Positions 1 to 7,889 of a stretch of DNA of 64,000 nucleotides are shown here, piece by piece. The position numbers were made by a program, and so were the translations under genes. Origin of the DNA: Gemmatimonas sp. (GTDB taxonomy: Bacteria > Gemmatimonadota > Gemmatimonadetes > Gemmatimonadales > Gemmatimonadaceae); contig JAABRL010000003.1 of NCBI GenBank assembly GCA_011390935.1, positions 105,608 to 169,607 of the forward strand, in the 5' to 3' direction. How positions within the stretch are numbered: the first letter of the stretch is position 1; every line of letters begins with the position of its first letter. A model generated the notes under the pieces. It was given only the letters and a program-made list of their open reading frames with translations. It was not told where the DNA came from and made no database searches.

Positions 1-725
1 CGCGCCAGCACCGCGAGCGCCTCGGCCAGCGCGTACCCCGACGATTCCTTGCGCACGCCCGCGCGCACGAGCGACGATGCCCCAACCTCGCGCCCCGCCG
101 TGTGCAGCGCGTCGAGCATGGCACGCACCAGCGGAATGCCCACCGGGGCCGGTTCATCTCGACGTACCCACGCGCGTGCACCATTGGCGAACACGCACTC
201 GATCCCGTGCACCCAGTCGCGCGTGGCGCCGAAGCGCAGCGTGCGCGCACCAGCGGCGTTCGCCCCCACCATGCCGCCGATGGTGCAGAACGCCCCACTC
301 GAAGGGTCCACCGGAAAGCGCAGGCCGTGGACCCGCGCCGCCGCATCGATTGCACCGCGTAACGCACCCGGCTGCGCGCGCATGCGCCGCGCCGCCACCT
401 CCACCGGGCCGATCGCCTGCAGGCGCGACAGGTCCACCACCACGCCCGGTCCCACGGCCCCCGCGGCCATGCCACTGCCTGACCCACGCGGCATGACGAA
501 CCATCCATCGCGCCTCGCCGCAATCACCAACCGCGAGACGTCATCGGCGTCAACGGGCACCGCCACCGCGGCTGGTACGCAGCGCGCGATCCCGGCCCCT
601 TCGGCGTAGAGCTCACGGGCCGGTCGGTCCGTGCGCCAGAGGCCCCGAAATCCCGCTGGCGCCTCAGGGGGCAGCGGAGTGTCAACGTCGAGGGCGCGCG
701 CGCTGGGCGCGTGTGGGGCGACCAT
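1..725 (-). CDS. FAD-binding oxidoreductase (GlcD/PCMH family), truncated by window edge
   Basis: The gene reads leftwards off the window, so only about 240 N-terminal residues are visible. They form the FAD-binding PCMH-type domain of FAD/FMN-dependent dehydrogenases (glycolate oxidase GlcD and D-lactate dehydrogenase relatives). The pyrophosphate-binding loop PRGSGSGMAAG lies near residue 79, followed by VVVDLSRL. The second FAD contact region (FPVDPSS, then TIGGMVGANAAGARTLRFG) is typical of the family. The substrate cannot be inferred because the C-terminal domain lies outside. An in-frame ATG at 752 is an alternative start. A GGAGG lies only a few bases before the ATG at 725, so the start is uncertain. 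It is divergent from the squalene synthase gene. Confidence 0.85.
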   Translation of the reverse strand, partial: MVAPHAPSARALDVDTPLPPEAPAGFRGLWRTDRPARELYAEGAGIARCVPAAVAVPVDADDVSRLVIAARRDGWFVMPRGSGSGMAAGAVGPGVVVDLSRLQAIGPVEVAARRMRAQPGALRGAIDAAARVHGLRFPVDPSSGAFCTIGGMVGANAAGARTLRFGATRDWVHGIECVFANGARAWVRRDEPAPVGIPLVRAMLDALHTAGREVGASSLVRAGVRKESSGYALAEALAVLA

Positions 726-780
726 GCCTCCAGTCTGGGGTACGAAACGCATTCCGACAAGCCATGATCGACGTACCGAC

Positions 781-809
781 GTGACCTCGCGCACGCGATA
801 TCGTATCTT
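781..809 (+). promoter_or_regulatory. Candidate sigma-70-type promoter for the squalene synthase gene
   Basis: GTGACC at 781-786 (4 of 6 matches to TTGACA), a 17-nt spacer, then TATCTT at 804-809, about 40 nt before the ATG at 849. The same TATCTT hexamer occurs before leuS and before the gene at 36964. Inference from sequence only. Confidence 0.4.
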
Positions 810-848
810 TCATAGCTGGCCGACGTCACGCCCCTCGACACGCGCTTC

Positions 849-1919
849 ATGCCGATTGACCCGTCTCTCGATCCTGCCATCGCCGCCGCCGTCGCCACAC
901 GCGATGCGGCGCGCTTTTGCGAGGCGATCCTGCCGGCGGTGTCGCGCACCTTCGCGCTCGGCATTCGTGTGCTCCCCGGCGATCTCGGGCAGGCCGTGCT
1001 CGACGCGTATCTGCTCTGCCGCATCGCCGACACGGTCGAAGACGCCCCCGGCATCGCACCGGCCGACAAAGGCGTGCTCTTCAACCAGATGCTCGCCGGC
1101 TTCGACGATCCCGCCGAGGTGGCGCGCTTCATCGCGGGGGTGCAGACGCTGCCGGGCGAACCCGCACACCTCGCGCTCGTGCACCACGCCGACCTCGTGT
1201 ATGCGCACTTCTCGCGGTTGCCGCAGAAGACGCGCGACGTGGTGCGCACGTGGGTGACCGAAATGGTGGTGGGCATGGACAAGTTCGTGCACCGCTACCC
1301 CGACGGCATTCGCATCCAGACGCTCGAGGAGTACAAGGAGTACTGCTACTACGTCGCAGGCACGGTGGGGTACATGCTCACCGATCTCTGGTTCGAGCAC
1401 GCGCCGAGCATCGGGCGCAAGCGCTACGAGGTGCTGCGCGAGCGGTGTCGCGCGTTCGCGGAAGCGCTGCAAACGGTGAACATCCTCAAGGACGTGGCCG
1501 TGGATGCGGAGAAGGAGAACTCCATCTACGTGCCCGAGGAGCTGCTGCGCGCGCACGGCAGCACGCAGGGGCGCATCCTCGCGCCCGATCTGCTCGCTCA
1601 CAATCGCGAAGCGCTCGGCCGTCTCATCGATCTCGCCTGGCACGATCTCGACGAAGCGCGCACGTATCTGCTCGACATTCCGCGGCGTGCGATTTCCATT
1701 CGGCTGTTCTGTCTGCTGCCGCTGCTCTTCGCCTACGCTACCATGCGCGATCTCGTGCAAAGCTCGGCCATGCTCGTGCCGGGCGGCACCGTGAAGATTT
1801 CACGCCGCGAAGTGAAGTCGCTGCTCATGGCCGGCCCGATGCTCGTGATGAGCAACGCCGGTGTGCGCAAGCTGATGGACCGCGTGCGTCGCCGCGCGTT
1901 CGAACTGGTGTTCGCCTAG
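849..1919 (+). CDS. Squalene/phytoene synthase family protein, closest in motifs to squalene synthase
   Basis: A 356-residue trans-isoprenyl diphosphate synthase, which would join two C15 (or C20) prenyl diphosphates head to head for hopanoid, sterol or carotenoid precursors. The first Asp-rich motif is DTVED (about residue 62) and the second is the NILKDVAVDAE region (about 215). The Tyr-rich stretch EYCYYVAGTVGYML is characteristic of squalene synthases. A hydrophobic segment (LFCLLPLLFAYATM) near 290 fits a membrane-associated C-terminal part. Length suits the family. No other isoprenoid gene is adjacent, so squalene versus phytoene as product is not settled by context; the motifs favour squalene. 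Confidence 0.85.
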   Translation: MPIDPSLDPAIAAAVATRDAARFCEAILPAVSRTFALGIRVLPGDLGQAVLDAYLLCRIADTVEDAPGIAPADKGVLFNQMLAGFDDPAEVARFIAGVQTLPGEPAHLALVHHADLVYAHFSRLPQKTRDVVRTWVTEMVVGMDKFVHRYPDGIRIQTLEEYKEYCYYVAGTVGYMLTDLWFEHAPSIGRKRYEVLRERCRAFAEALQTVNILKDVAVDAEKENSIYVPEELLRAHGSTQGRILAPDLLAHNREALGRLIDLAWHDLDEARTYLLDIPRRAISIRLFCLLPLLFAYATMRDLVQSSAMLVPGGTVKISRREVKSLLMAGPMLVMSNAGVRKLMDRVRRRAFELVFA

Positions 1920-1929
1920 GACACGCGAC

Positions 1930-1961
1930 CGGGCCGGCCCCGCAATGGCAGGGCCGGCCCG
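1930..1961. terminator. Bidirectional hairpin between convergent genes
   Basis: An 11-bp perfect GC-only stem (1930-1940 with 1951-1961) and a 10-nt loop lie between the converging 3' ends of the squalene synthase and PEP-CTERM genes. There is no clear U-tract on either strand. Confidence 0.55.
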
Positions 1962-1992
1962 GTGCGACTTCTTCAGGTGGTGCCCGTCGCGA

Positions 1993-2667
1993 TCAGCGCG
2001 TGCGACGCCGGCGGACGCCGACGAGTCCAACGAGGCCGAGTGCGACGAGCGCCAGCGAGGCAGGCTCGGGCACCGACGTGCTCCCGCCCAGACCACGCAG
2101 CTCGAGCCCGGCAAGGCGCCAGTTCGGGTTCCCTGTCGAAACCGAGCTATCCCAACCGCCATCGAAGGCGAACTGGAACGTATCGCCAATGTTCGCGCTG
2201 CCGCTCACGGTCGTGCTCACCAGTCCGCCGCTGTTGCCACAGAACGCATCCAGTCCGGCGAGTGGATTGCTGAAGTTCACAGAAATGGGCCCGCGGTACG
2301 CGTTGCCGGAGAGTCCCGCACTCACATGGACAAAGTCGCCACCGTTCACACTCACGAACAGGGCTCCACCATCATAACAGCTGGCCGCACCAGCCGTCTC
2401 GAAGTTGTACAGATGGCTCGCGACCACACCGAAGGACGTTCCAGTGGCCGTCAGCGTCGGACTGAGCAGCCGCTGACGGCTGACACTGCTGCTGGTGTTG
2501 ACTTCCCAGCCGGTCCCGGCCACCCAGCCCCACGGGTTATTCACACCAGTCAGGCTCTGCGACGTGAATCCGCCATCGGTAGTGGTGAAGTCGATGGTCT
2601 GTGCGGTTGCTGAGCTGATCGCGACCAGTGATGCCACAGCGGCCGTGGCAATGAGTCGGGGCAACAT
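1993..2667 (-). CDS. PEP-CTERM sorting-domain protein
   Basis: A 224-residue secreted protein. It has an N-terminal signal peptide (MLPRLIATAAVASLVAIS, then SATAQT), a Ser/Thr/Gly-rich beta-type body, and a C-terminal PEP-CTERM signal: VPEPASLAL, a hydrophobic helix rich in Leu, Val and Gly, then the terminal cluster RRRRTR. In known systems an exosortase (EpsH/Xrt) recognises this signal, and the proteins are commonly linked to exopolysaccharide and envelope. No exosortase gene is in the window. Start chosen because GAGGAG sits 5 nt before this ATG; longer in-frame extensions lack a ribosome site and a signal peptide. A sigma-54 promoter lies about 120 bp upstream. The body resembles no enzyme I know. 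Confidence 0.85.
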   Translation of the reverse strand: MLPRLIATAAVASLVAISSATAQTIDFTTTDGGFTSQSLTGVNNPWGWVAGTGWEVNTSSSVSRQRLLSPTLTATGTSFGVVASHLYNFETAGAASCYDGGALFVSVNGGDFVHVSAGLSGNAYRGPISVNFSNPLAGLDAFCGNSGGLVSTTVSGSANIGDTFQFAFDGGWDSSVSTGNPNWRLAGLELRGLGGSTSVPEPASLALVALGLVGLVGVRRRRTR

Positions 2668-2785
2668 GGGTACTCCTCGCGTGAAATGGTGTGGGATGGA
2701 GGCCACAGCAACTGCTGACTCGATACGACAGGAGGGAGGCCGCCGAGGTAGAGAGCGCACGAAAACTCTCCACACTTCGGGGCAG

Positions 2786-2801
2786 AGCAAAAAATGTGCC
2801 G
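2786..2801 (-). promoter_or_regulatory. Near-consensus sigma-54 (RpoN) promoter of the PEP-CTERM gene
   Basis: On the minus strand the 16-mer CGGCACATTTTTTGCT matches the RpoN consensus TGGCACRNNNNTTGCW at every defined base except the first. GG and GC have the required 10-nt spacing. Transcription would begin near 2774, giving a leader of about 105 nt. Confidence 0.7.
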
Positions 2802-2849
2802 ACTTCGATGCGGAACGCATCCGCCCGATCGACCTGATGCGAAGCGTGC

Positions 2850-3755
2850 CTACAACCGCGTCGAACTCAGCGACTGCTTCAGCTGCTCCAGTAGCGACGG
2901 CGGCGAGCCTGCGTCCCCATGCTCCAGCGCGTCGAGCAGCTGCTCCAGCCGCAGCTGCGTACGCACCATCGCCTCGCGGAAGCTCTTCTTGATGCCGCGC
3001 CAGATCAGCGTGCTCACACCGGCCTGCAAACCGCCCAGTGCCACCGCCAGCACCGCCAGCGGCGCCGCATCGGGGGTCGTCTGCGACACAGCCGTGAGCA
3101 CCGCCACCGGGGTGATCCACGCCGCCGCCAGCACGCCGTTGACTACGGCCAGCACCATCGTGCCGTCCTTGAGTGATTTGCGGTGCAGCCGCAGGTCGGC
3201 ATCGAGTCGCACCAGCGAACGCGAGCCATCCACTGGCGTCACCACGGCGCTCACTTCGTCCACCTTCTGCAGGTCGGCCGGCTTGCCGCTCAGGCTGCGC
3301 GAAATCGACGCGAACGGGTTGCGCGCGCGCTCCCACGACATGCGCTGCCCGAACCGTCGCTTCACCACCAGCTGCTCCTCCCGCTGCATCCAGCGGTCGA
3401 GCGAGGCCAGCACGGTGTCCGGTGTGCCCGGCACGGCCCGCTGCGTCCCCGTGTGCGCCTCGCCCAGCGCCTGCTCGATGCGCCCCGGTGTGTCGGGGAT
3501 CATGGGCGAACGACCGCGCTCTTCCGCGATCGCCATGCGCAGATGATTGGGATCGATCCCCACCTCGCGACCGATTTCGAGCAGTCGCGCCTCGCTGATC
3601 GTCTCCGGCGTTTCGGCGCCTGACGTCTGCAGTTCGGTCGCGCGCGCCAGCACACGCTCGAGGGCGGCGCGTGGCAGCACGCTCCCGTTGTCGCCGGTGG
3701 AGGGCGCCGTTGGGGGGGACGCGGGACGCGCGGAAGGGGTCTGATCGTCGGCCAT
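2850..3755 (-). CDS. Unrecognised membrane protein with N-terminal helical domain
   Basis: A 301-residue protein of unknown function. The first 25 residues are Pro/Ser/Thr-rich. A helical segment (about 28-70, with ETISEARLLEIGREVGIDPN) looks like a small recognition or scaffold helix bundle. A basic central region (about 110-190) follows, then two hydrophobic segments (about 195-225 and 235-260) that could be a membrane hairpin. The tail is amphipathic and Leu-rich, possibly coiled coil. The start ATG at 3755 precedes MADDQTPS. The adjacent minus-strand lipoprotein gene lies 32 bp upstream, so the two may be co-transcribed. I cannot assign a function. Confidence 0.6.
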   Translation of the reverse strand: MADDQTPSARPASPPTAPSTGDNGSVLPRAALERVLARATELQTSGAETPETISEARLLEIGREVGIDPNHLRMAIAEERGRSPMIPDTPGRIEQALGEAHTGTQRAVPGTPDTVLASLDRWMQREEQLVVKRRFGQRMSWERARNPFASISRSLSGKPADLQKVDEVSAVVTPVDGSRSLVRLDADLRLHRKSLKDGTMVLAVVNGVLAAAWITPVAVLTAVSQTTPDAAPLAVLAVALGGLQAGVSTLIWRGIKKSFREAMVRTQLRLEQLLDALEHGDAGSPPSLLEQLKQSLSSTRL

Positions 3756-3787
3756 GAGATCAATACGAGTCTGAGCGGCGGCGCGTG

Positions 3788-4891
3788 TCAGATACCGCCG
3801 AGCGCGATATCGATCTGCCGCTTGATCGCCGTGAGCATGGGCGCCGGCAAGGGATACGCGGTCGCCAGGGCCGTCACGAGCGCCGAATCGGTCGCGCCGC
3901 CGGGCACGCGGTGTCCACCCTGTCGCAGGTAGTACCGCACGTACGGCGCCACCAGCTCCGGCGCGATTTCCTGCAGCAGCATCACACCACCGCGCACCTG
4001 CCCGAACGCCACGAAGCGGGTCGACTCTCCGCTGCGCTGCTGCGCGGGCGTGGTGTTGTCGGCCACGGCACTGCCAACGGTGCTCCCCACCACTTCGTGC
4101 GCGAAGACGAGGAACGCCTCGTTGGCATCGTCCACGCGCCCCGGCAGCGGCACCGCCACCACCGTCTGCCCCTCGCGGCCGCTCGACAGCCGCCCCTCGG
4201 GGCCGAGTGGCAGCGACAGCACCACTTCGCCGGTGCGCTGCTGCGTGGCCGCGAGGAAGCGCTGGAAGCGCGCCCGGTAGGTGTCCTCCCAGCGCATGAA
4301 CACCGCATCCAGCACCGGACTCAAGGTGCGCTGCGTGGTGGTGAAGTATCCCTCGTAGAACGCGCGGCGCTCGTCCACGAGGCCGTCGTGGAAGCGGCGA
4401 AGCCACGTGCGGTCGAGCGGCGTCGGGAACTGCGCGGCCAGAAATCCGACCTCCGCGGCGGTGGTCTGGTCGCTGGCGCGCCGCGGATCGCCCTCCACAC
4501 GCAGGAATGTCTCGATCGCGGTGGAGAGCGACTCCCACGTGGGAAAGCTGAACACCACGAACTGCGCATTCTGTAACGCCGGCGTGCTCGCCAGCCGGGC
4601 CGCAAGCTCGTCACGGTTGGCGTCGAGCGCGGTATACACGTTGGCGCGATTGCGCAGCACGACCATCGAATCGCGATAGCCGCGTCGGAAGAGCGGCACC
4701 GGTGTGGTATCAGCGCTGATCATCCCGAAGCCATGCAGCCACAGGTCCACGTGCGGCTGCGCCTTCACGGGCCACCGCGCAGCGGCGGGTGCGGAGGGAA
4801 CGGCGTTCGGCGTACCACTGCTCGGAACGCAGGCTGAACCGGCAAGCAGCAGCGTGGCGACGAGCGCGCGGGAGAGACGGGTCGCGGTCAT
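3788..4891 (-). CDS. Hypothetical lipoprotein
   Basis: A 367-residue protein with a lipoprotein-type signal (RLSRALVATLLLAGSAC, with the candidate lipidated Cys at 21). It is followed by a Pro/Ala-rich linker and a mixed alpha/beta body. A helical stretch around residue 275 contains FLVFAHEVVGSTVG. The HE pair is suggestive, but no HExxH is present, so I do not call it a protease. It was probably exported and anchored in a membrane. It lies 32 bp upstream of the membrane-protein gene on the same strand. No recognised family. Confidence 0.6.
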   Translation of the reverse strand: MTATRLSRALVATLLLAGSACVPSSGTPNAVPSAPAAARWPVKAQPHVDLWLHGFGMISADTTPVPLFRRGYRDSMVVLRNRANVYTALDANRDELAARLASTPALQNAQFVVFSFPTWESLSTAIETFLRVEGDPRRASDQTTAAEVGFLAAQFPTPLDRTWLRRFHDGLVDERRAFYEGYFTTTQRTLSPVLDAVFMRWEDTYRARFQRFLAATQQRTGEVVLSLPLGPEGRLSSGREGQTVVAVPLPGRVDDANEAFLVFAHEVVGSTVGSAVADNTTPAQQRSGESTRFVAFGQVRGGVMLLQEIAPELVAPYVRYYLRQGGHRVPGGATDSALVTALATAYPLPAPMLTAIKRQIDIALGGI

Positions 4892-4941
4892 GTCCAAACA
4901 ATACACCGTCCAGACGCAGGAGGTACGCCCCGCCTCGCGAC

Positions 4942-6033
4942 CTACTCGCCGTCGCGCACCAGCGGTCGGGTGCGGACGTGACGCACCACGTATTCCGTGA
5001 CGGCGCCGGTCGTCGCTCGCCCCCCCAGATCGGGGGTGGTCACGTGGGCCTGCAGCGACGCCATGACCGCCGCGTCCACCATCGCGGCGGCCTCCCGGTG
5101 GCCGCACGTATCGAGCAGCAGCGAGACGGTGCGAATGGCCGCCAGCGGATTGGCGCGCCCCGTGCCCACCAGGTCGGGCGCGCTGCCATGCACCGGCTCA
5201 AACAGCGAACAGCGCCCCGGGTGCAGATTCGCACTCGGCGCGATGCCGAGTCCGCCCACCAGCCCCGCCGTGAGATCGCTCAGGATCTCGCCGAACAGAT
5301 TGGTGGTCACCAGCACGTCGAGGCGCTCGGGCGCGCGCACCAGATCATGCGCCACCGTGTCCACGAGACGCACATCGTGCGCGATGTCGGGGTAGTCGCT
5401 CGCCACGGTCTGAAACGCGTGGCGCCACAACCGATGCGCCGGCACGAGGTTCGTCTTGTCCACGAGGGTCACGCGTCGCCGACCGCGCGACTGCGCCCAC
5501 GCGAACGCAAAGCGCAGCAGTCGCGCCACCAGGTGCGGCGTGTGCCACTCCTCGGTCACGTGCGCGTCTTCGTCGTCGGTCACCCGCACTCGGCGATCGC
5601 GATCCGGGTGAAACCCTTCGAGGTTTTCGCTGATCACCATGAGTTGCACACGCGCCTGTCCCGCCTGCACACGCGCCAGGGGCGACAGCGCGGGCAACAG
5701 CTGCTCGGCCGGACGCAGGTTGGCGTACAGATCGAGTTCGGTGAGCAGCGCGTGCCGAATCAAGCGCACATGCGCGTGATCACGGACGCGCGGATCACCG
5801 AGGGCACCGGCAAGAATCGCGTCGAAGGAGCGCGCGAGGCGCTTCGGTTCTCCGGAGGGAAAGCCTTCTCCCGTAGCCAGATACCACGTGGCGCCGTAGG
5901 GCAACGCCTCGAGTTCGAGCGGAACATCGTAACGGTCACAGACCGTGCGCAGCACGGCGACGGCTGCGTGCGTGACCTCGGGACCGATGCCGTCGCCGGC
6001 AAGGGTCGCTACGCGAAGCGGTAGCGGCGTCAC
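4942..6033 (-). CDS. Isocitrate/isopropylmalate dehydrogenase family protein
   Basis: A 363-residue beta-decarboxylating dehydrogenase. Family hallmarks are LAGDGIGPEV near the N terminus, NLRP (substrate-binding Arg), the metal-binding LVVTTNLFGEILSDLTAG and the cofactor loop EPVHGSAPDLVGTGRANP. The sequence that distinguishes substrates is atypical: where IPMDH has RELTGG, this protein has ISENLEGFHPDRDRR. Therefore 3-isopropylmalate, isocitrate and tartrate-type substrates all remain possible. No leuCD genes are nearby. I chose the GTG at 6033, which is preceded by GGAGG at 8-nt spacing and avoids overlap with the neighbouring gene. An ATG at 6114 is an alternative. Confidence 0.85.
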   Translation of the reverse strand: MTPLPLRVATLAGDGIGPEVTHAAVAVLRTVCDRYDVPLELEALPYGATWYLATGEGFPSGEPKRLARSFDAILAGALGDPRVRDHAHVRLIRHALLTELDLYANLRPAEQLLPALSPLARVQAGQARVQLMVISENLEGFHPDRDRRVRVTDDEDAHVTEEWHTPHLVARLLRFAFAWAQSRGRRRVTLVDKTNLVPAHRLWRHAFQTVASDYPDIAHDVRLVDTVAHDLVRAPERLDVLVTTNLFGEILSDLTAGLVGGLGIAPSANLHPGRCSLFEPVHGSAPDLVGTGRANPLAAIRTVSLLLDTCGHREAAAMVDAAVMASLQAHVTTPDLGGRATTGAVTEYVVRHVRTRPLVRDGE

Positions 6034-6061
6034 GGCGCGCGCCTCCGCAGCGCCGCCCGCA

Positions 6062-6757
6062 TCAAGCGAACAGGCCGGCAGCGATGAGCGAATCGTCTGC
6101 CGCTGCGGGCGCACCCGTCGGCGTGGACGCCGTGGGCGCCGCAGAATCCGAATCGGGTGCGGTTTCGTCCTCCGCCTGTCGTCCGCAGGTCACGCAGAAG
6201 CGCCAATGCCGTTCGAGTTCCGTGCTGCAGGCCGGGCACTGCCGCATGGTGAGGTCGAGGCCGCAGTGCGGACAGAACCGTGCTTCCCGCGCGCTCGGCA
6301 GCCGCCCGCCACAGAAGTGGCACCCGCACTCCGACGACGGCCCACGGCCGTGGGCCCCCAATGGCGGCGTGGGCGCTGCGTTCGCAGGGGGAGTCGCTCC
6401 GACCGCGGGGGCGGCGCCACTGGTCACCAGCGCAAACGCGCCACTGCGCAGCACAAGCGCACTTCGCGCCCAGGTGCGCACGATCGAGACGGTCGGCGAC
6501 GGCATCTGGAGCGCGCGACGGCACGCCTCCTGCAACTCGATCTCGGCGCCCAGATAGCCGCGCTCGCCCGAGAGAAAGCGCAACACCGTGTGCTCGTACC
6601 CGTTCGGTCCGCCGACGGCAAGCTCGCGCCGCGTCTCGAGATACGGCGCCAACTTCTCCTCGAGGTCGGCGAGTGTGAAGCCGTGCTCGAGCAGATGGGG
6701 ATACGTCGTGCGCACGGTGCGCGCCACGCGGAAGGCGAGGCGATCGAGGTCGTCCAT
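6062..6757 (-). CDS. Double zinc-ribbon protein
   Basis: A 231-residue protein. The N-terminal half (to about 115) is helical, with FTLADLEEKLAPYLETRREL. A Gly/Ala/Pro-rich linker follows, and then two zinc ribbons between about 140 and 195. The first has CHFCGG paired with FCPHCG; the second has CPAC paired with FCVTCG. The C terminus is an acidic Ala/Thr/Pro tail. Such ribbons usually mediate nucleic-acid or protein contacts; a specific role is not inferable. It ends 28 bp before the dehydrogenase GTG start on the same strand, and follows a 60-residue membrane protein gene. Confidence 0.7.
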   Translation of the reverse strand: MDDLDRLAFRVARTVRTTYPHLLEHGFTLADLEEKLAPYLETRRELAVGGPNGYEHTVLRFLSGERGYLGAEIELQEACRRALQMPSPTVSIVRTWARSALVLRSGAFALVTSGAAPAVGATPPANAAPTPPLGAHGRGPSSECGCHFCGGRLPSAREARFCPHCGLDLTMRQCPACSTELERHWRFCVTCGRQAEDETAPDSDSAAPTASTPTGAPAAADDSLIAAGLFA

Positions 6758-6767
6758 GATCGATCGC

Positions 6768-6950
6768 TCAGCGGCCGTCTGACGTGGCCATCTTGGTGTC
6801 GACGTCGTTGCCCACGAGATCGCGATTGCTGCCGCCGATGCGATCGACGGCACGTTCGTAGACGGCCTTCTCGTTGAGCTGGGCGTCGTTCCAGCCGTAG
6901 TTGTAGCCAAGGGCGATGCCGATGGCGAGCGCGAAGAGAAACTTGAACAT
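6768..6950 (-). CDS. Small single-pass membrane protein
   Basis: Sixty residues: an N-terminal hydrophobic segment (MFKFLFALAIGIALGYNYGW) and a polar tail with KAVYERAVDRIGG. The topology looks like a signal anchor with a short cytoplasmic or periplasmic tail. It lies 10 bp upstream of the zinc-ribbon gene on the same strand, which supports co-transcription. No family recognised. Confidence 0.6.
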   Translation of the reverse strand: MFKFLFALAIGIALGYNYGWNDAQLNEKAVYERAVDRIGGSNRDLVGNDVDTKMATSDGR

Positions 6951-7071
6951 GGCGGGTTGGGTGGCACCGGCGACGAATTTCGCCGAGGGACCTCTCCGTG
7001 ACGACGCATCATGGGTAGGCTGCGTCACGGCGAGTGCCGGGGCTGTGACGCTCATCACCCGCGGCAGGCCG

Positions 7072-7674
7072 TCATTCGATCGGTCGCGCCGGCCGGAACG
7101 CCGACGGATCGGGGAAGGGGTCGGGCGCGGCCGTACTTCCTGCCTTCTGCGCCGCGATCCACTCGTCGAAGGCCGAGGGCACCAACCCGTTCGATCCATC
7201 CTGCGCTGCGGCCGCACGCGTGGCGAGATGGTTCGCGTATTCGTTCTGCGCGTGTCCCGCGTGTCCACGCACCCAGCGCCATTCGATTTCGTGCGAACGC
7301 AGCGACGTCACCGCGTCCTGCCACAGCTCCACATTCTCCACCGCGCCTTCCTTGCGCCGCCAGCCGCGCTTGATCCAGTTGTGCACCCACTGCGTCATGC
7401 CGTCCACGATGTAGCGCGAATCGGTGGTGAACCGAATGCTCAGCGTATTGCCTTTGCGCGAAATGGCATCGAGCGTATCGCTCACCGATCGCAGCGCCAT
7501 GCGATTGTTCGTGGTGTCGGGCTCGGACAGCCACAGATCGAAGCGGCGCACGCTGCCGTCGCGCGCCGCGTACTCCACGAGCGCACCGGCGCCGCCGGGC
7601 GTCGCGCCCGCCTTGCCATTGCCCAGACACGATTCGTCGGCGTACACGGCCACCAGCGGATACGACGCGCTCAC
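7072..7674 (-). CDS. RNase HI homologue with two catalytic acids replaced
   Basis: A 200-residue RNase H-fold protein; the family hydrolyses RNA in RNA/DNA hybrids using a D-E-D-D metal site. Alignment by eye with E. coli RNase HI is clear: YADESCLGN (Asp13 = D10), TTNNRMALRS, TTDSRYIVDG (Asp85 = D70) and RGHAGHAQNEYANHLA (His138 = H124). Position 60, equivalent to Glu48, is Ala, and position 148, equivalent to Asp134, is Asn. The codons GCG and AAC are plain in the sequence. Activity may be lost, reduced or changed. It starts at a GTG overlapping the stop of the 72-residue gene (GTGA), indicating translational coupling. An extra C-terminal tail of about 40 residues is Ala/Pro-rich. Confidence 0.85.
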   Translation of the reverse strand: MSASYPLVAVYADESCLGNGKAGATPGGAGALVEYAARDGSVRRFDLWLSEPDTTNNRMALRSVSDTLDAISRKGNTLSIRFTTDSRYIVDGMTQWVHNWIKRGWRRKEGAVENVELWQDAVTSLRSHEIEWRWVRGHAGHAQNEYANHLATRAAAAQDGSNGLVPSAFDEWIAAQKAGSTAAPDPFPDPSAFRPARPIE

Positions 7675-7889
7675 GACACCCGCTGCACGCTTTCGAGTTC
7701 GTCGAGCTGGAACACCATGCGATCGCCGGTGGTGGGGTGGCGCGTGATGAGCTGCTCGCGTCCCCCTTCGAACGCGAGACGCTCCGGTACCACCACGTAC
7801 TCGTGCTGACGACGACGCAGCACCAGACGGTCCCCACGATCGATCGCCCGCTCCAGCAGATCGTACTGCGCCACGCTCAACCCGCGCAT
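7671..7889 (-). CDS. 72-residue conserved-looking hypothetical protein
   Basis: A small basic/acidic mixed protein starting MRGLSVAQYDLLERAIDRG, with a helix followed by predicted strands (RLVLRRRQHEYVVVP and MVFQLDELESV). The ATG overlaps the TGA of the M20 peptidase gene (TGATG), and its stop overlaps the GTG start of the RNase HI homologue. It is thus translationally coupled on both sides, which supports it being real. No family recognised. Confidence 0.65.
   Translation of the reverse strand: MRGLSVAQYDLLERAIDRGDRLVLRRRQHEYVVVPERLAFEGGREQLITRHPTTGDRMVFQLDELESVQRVS

Noticed and set aside
3788-4891. Metalloprotease, because of an HE pair in a helix (AHEVVG)
   Set aside because: HExxH is not formed and no downstream Glu or His ligand motif could be found.
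4942-6033. Confident assignment as LeuB (3-isopropylmalate dehydrogenase)
   Set aside because: The RELTGG substrate signature is absent and no leuCD genes are near, so only the family is named.
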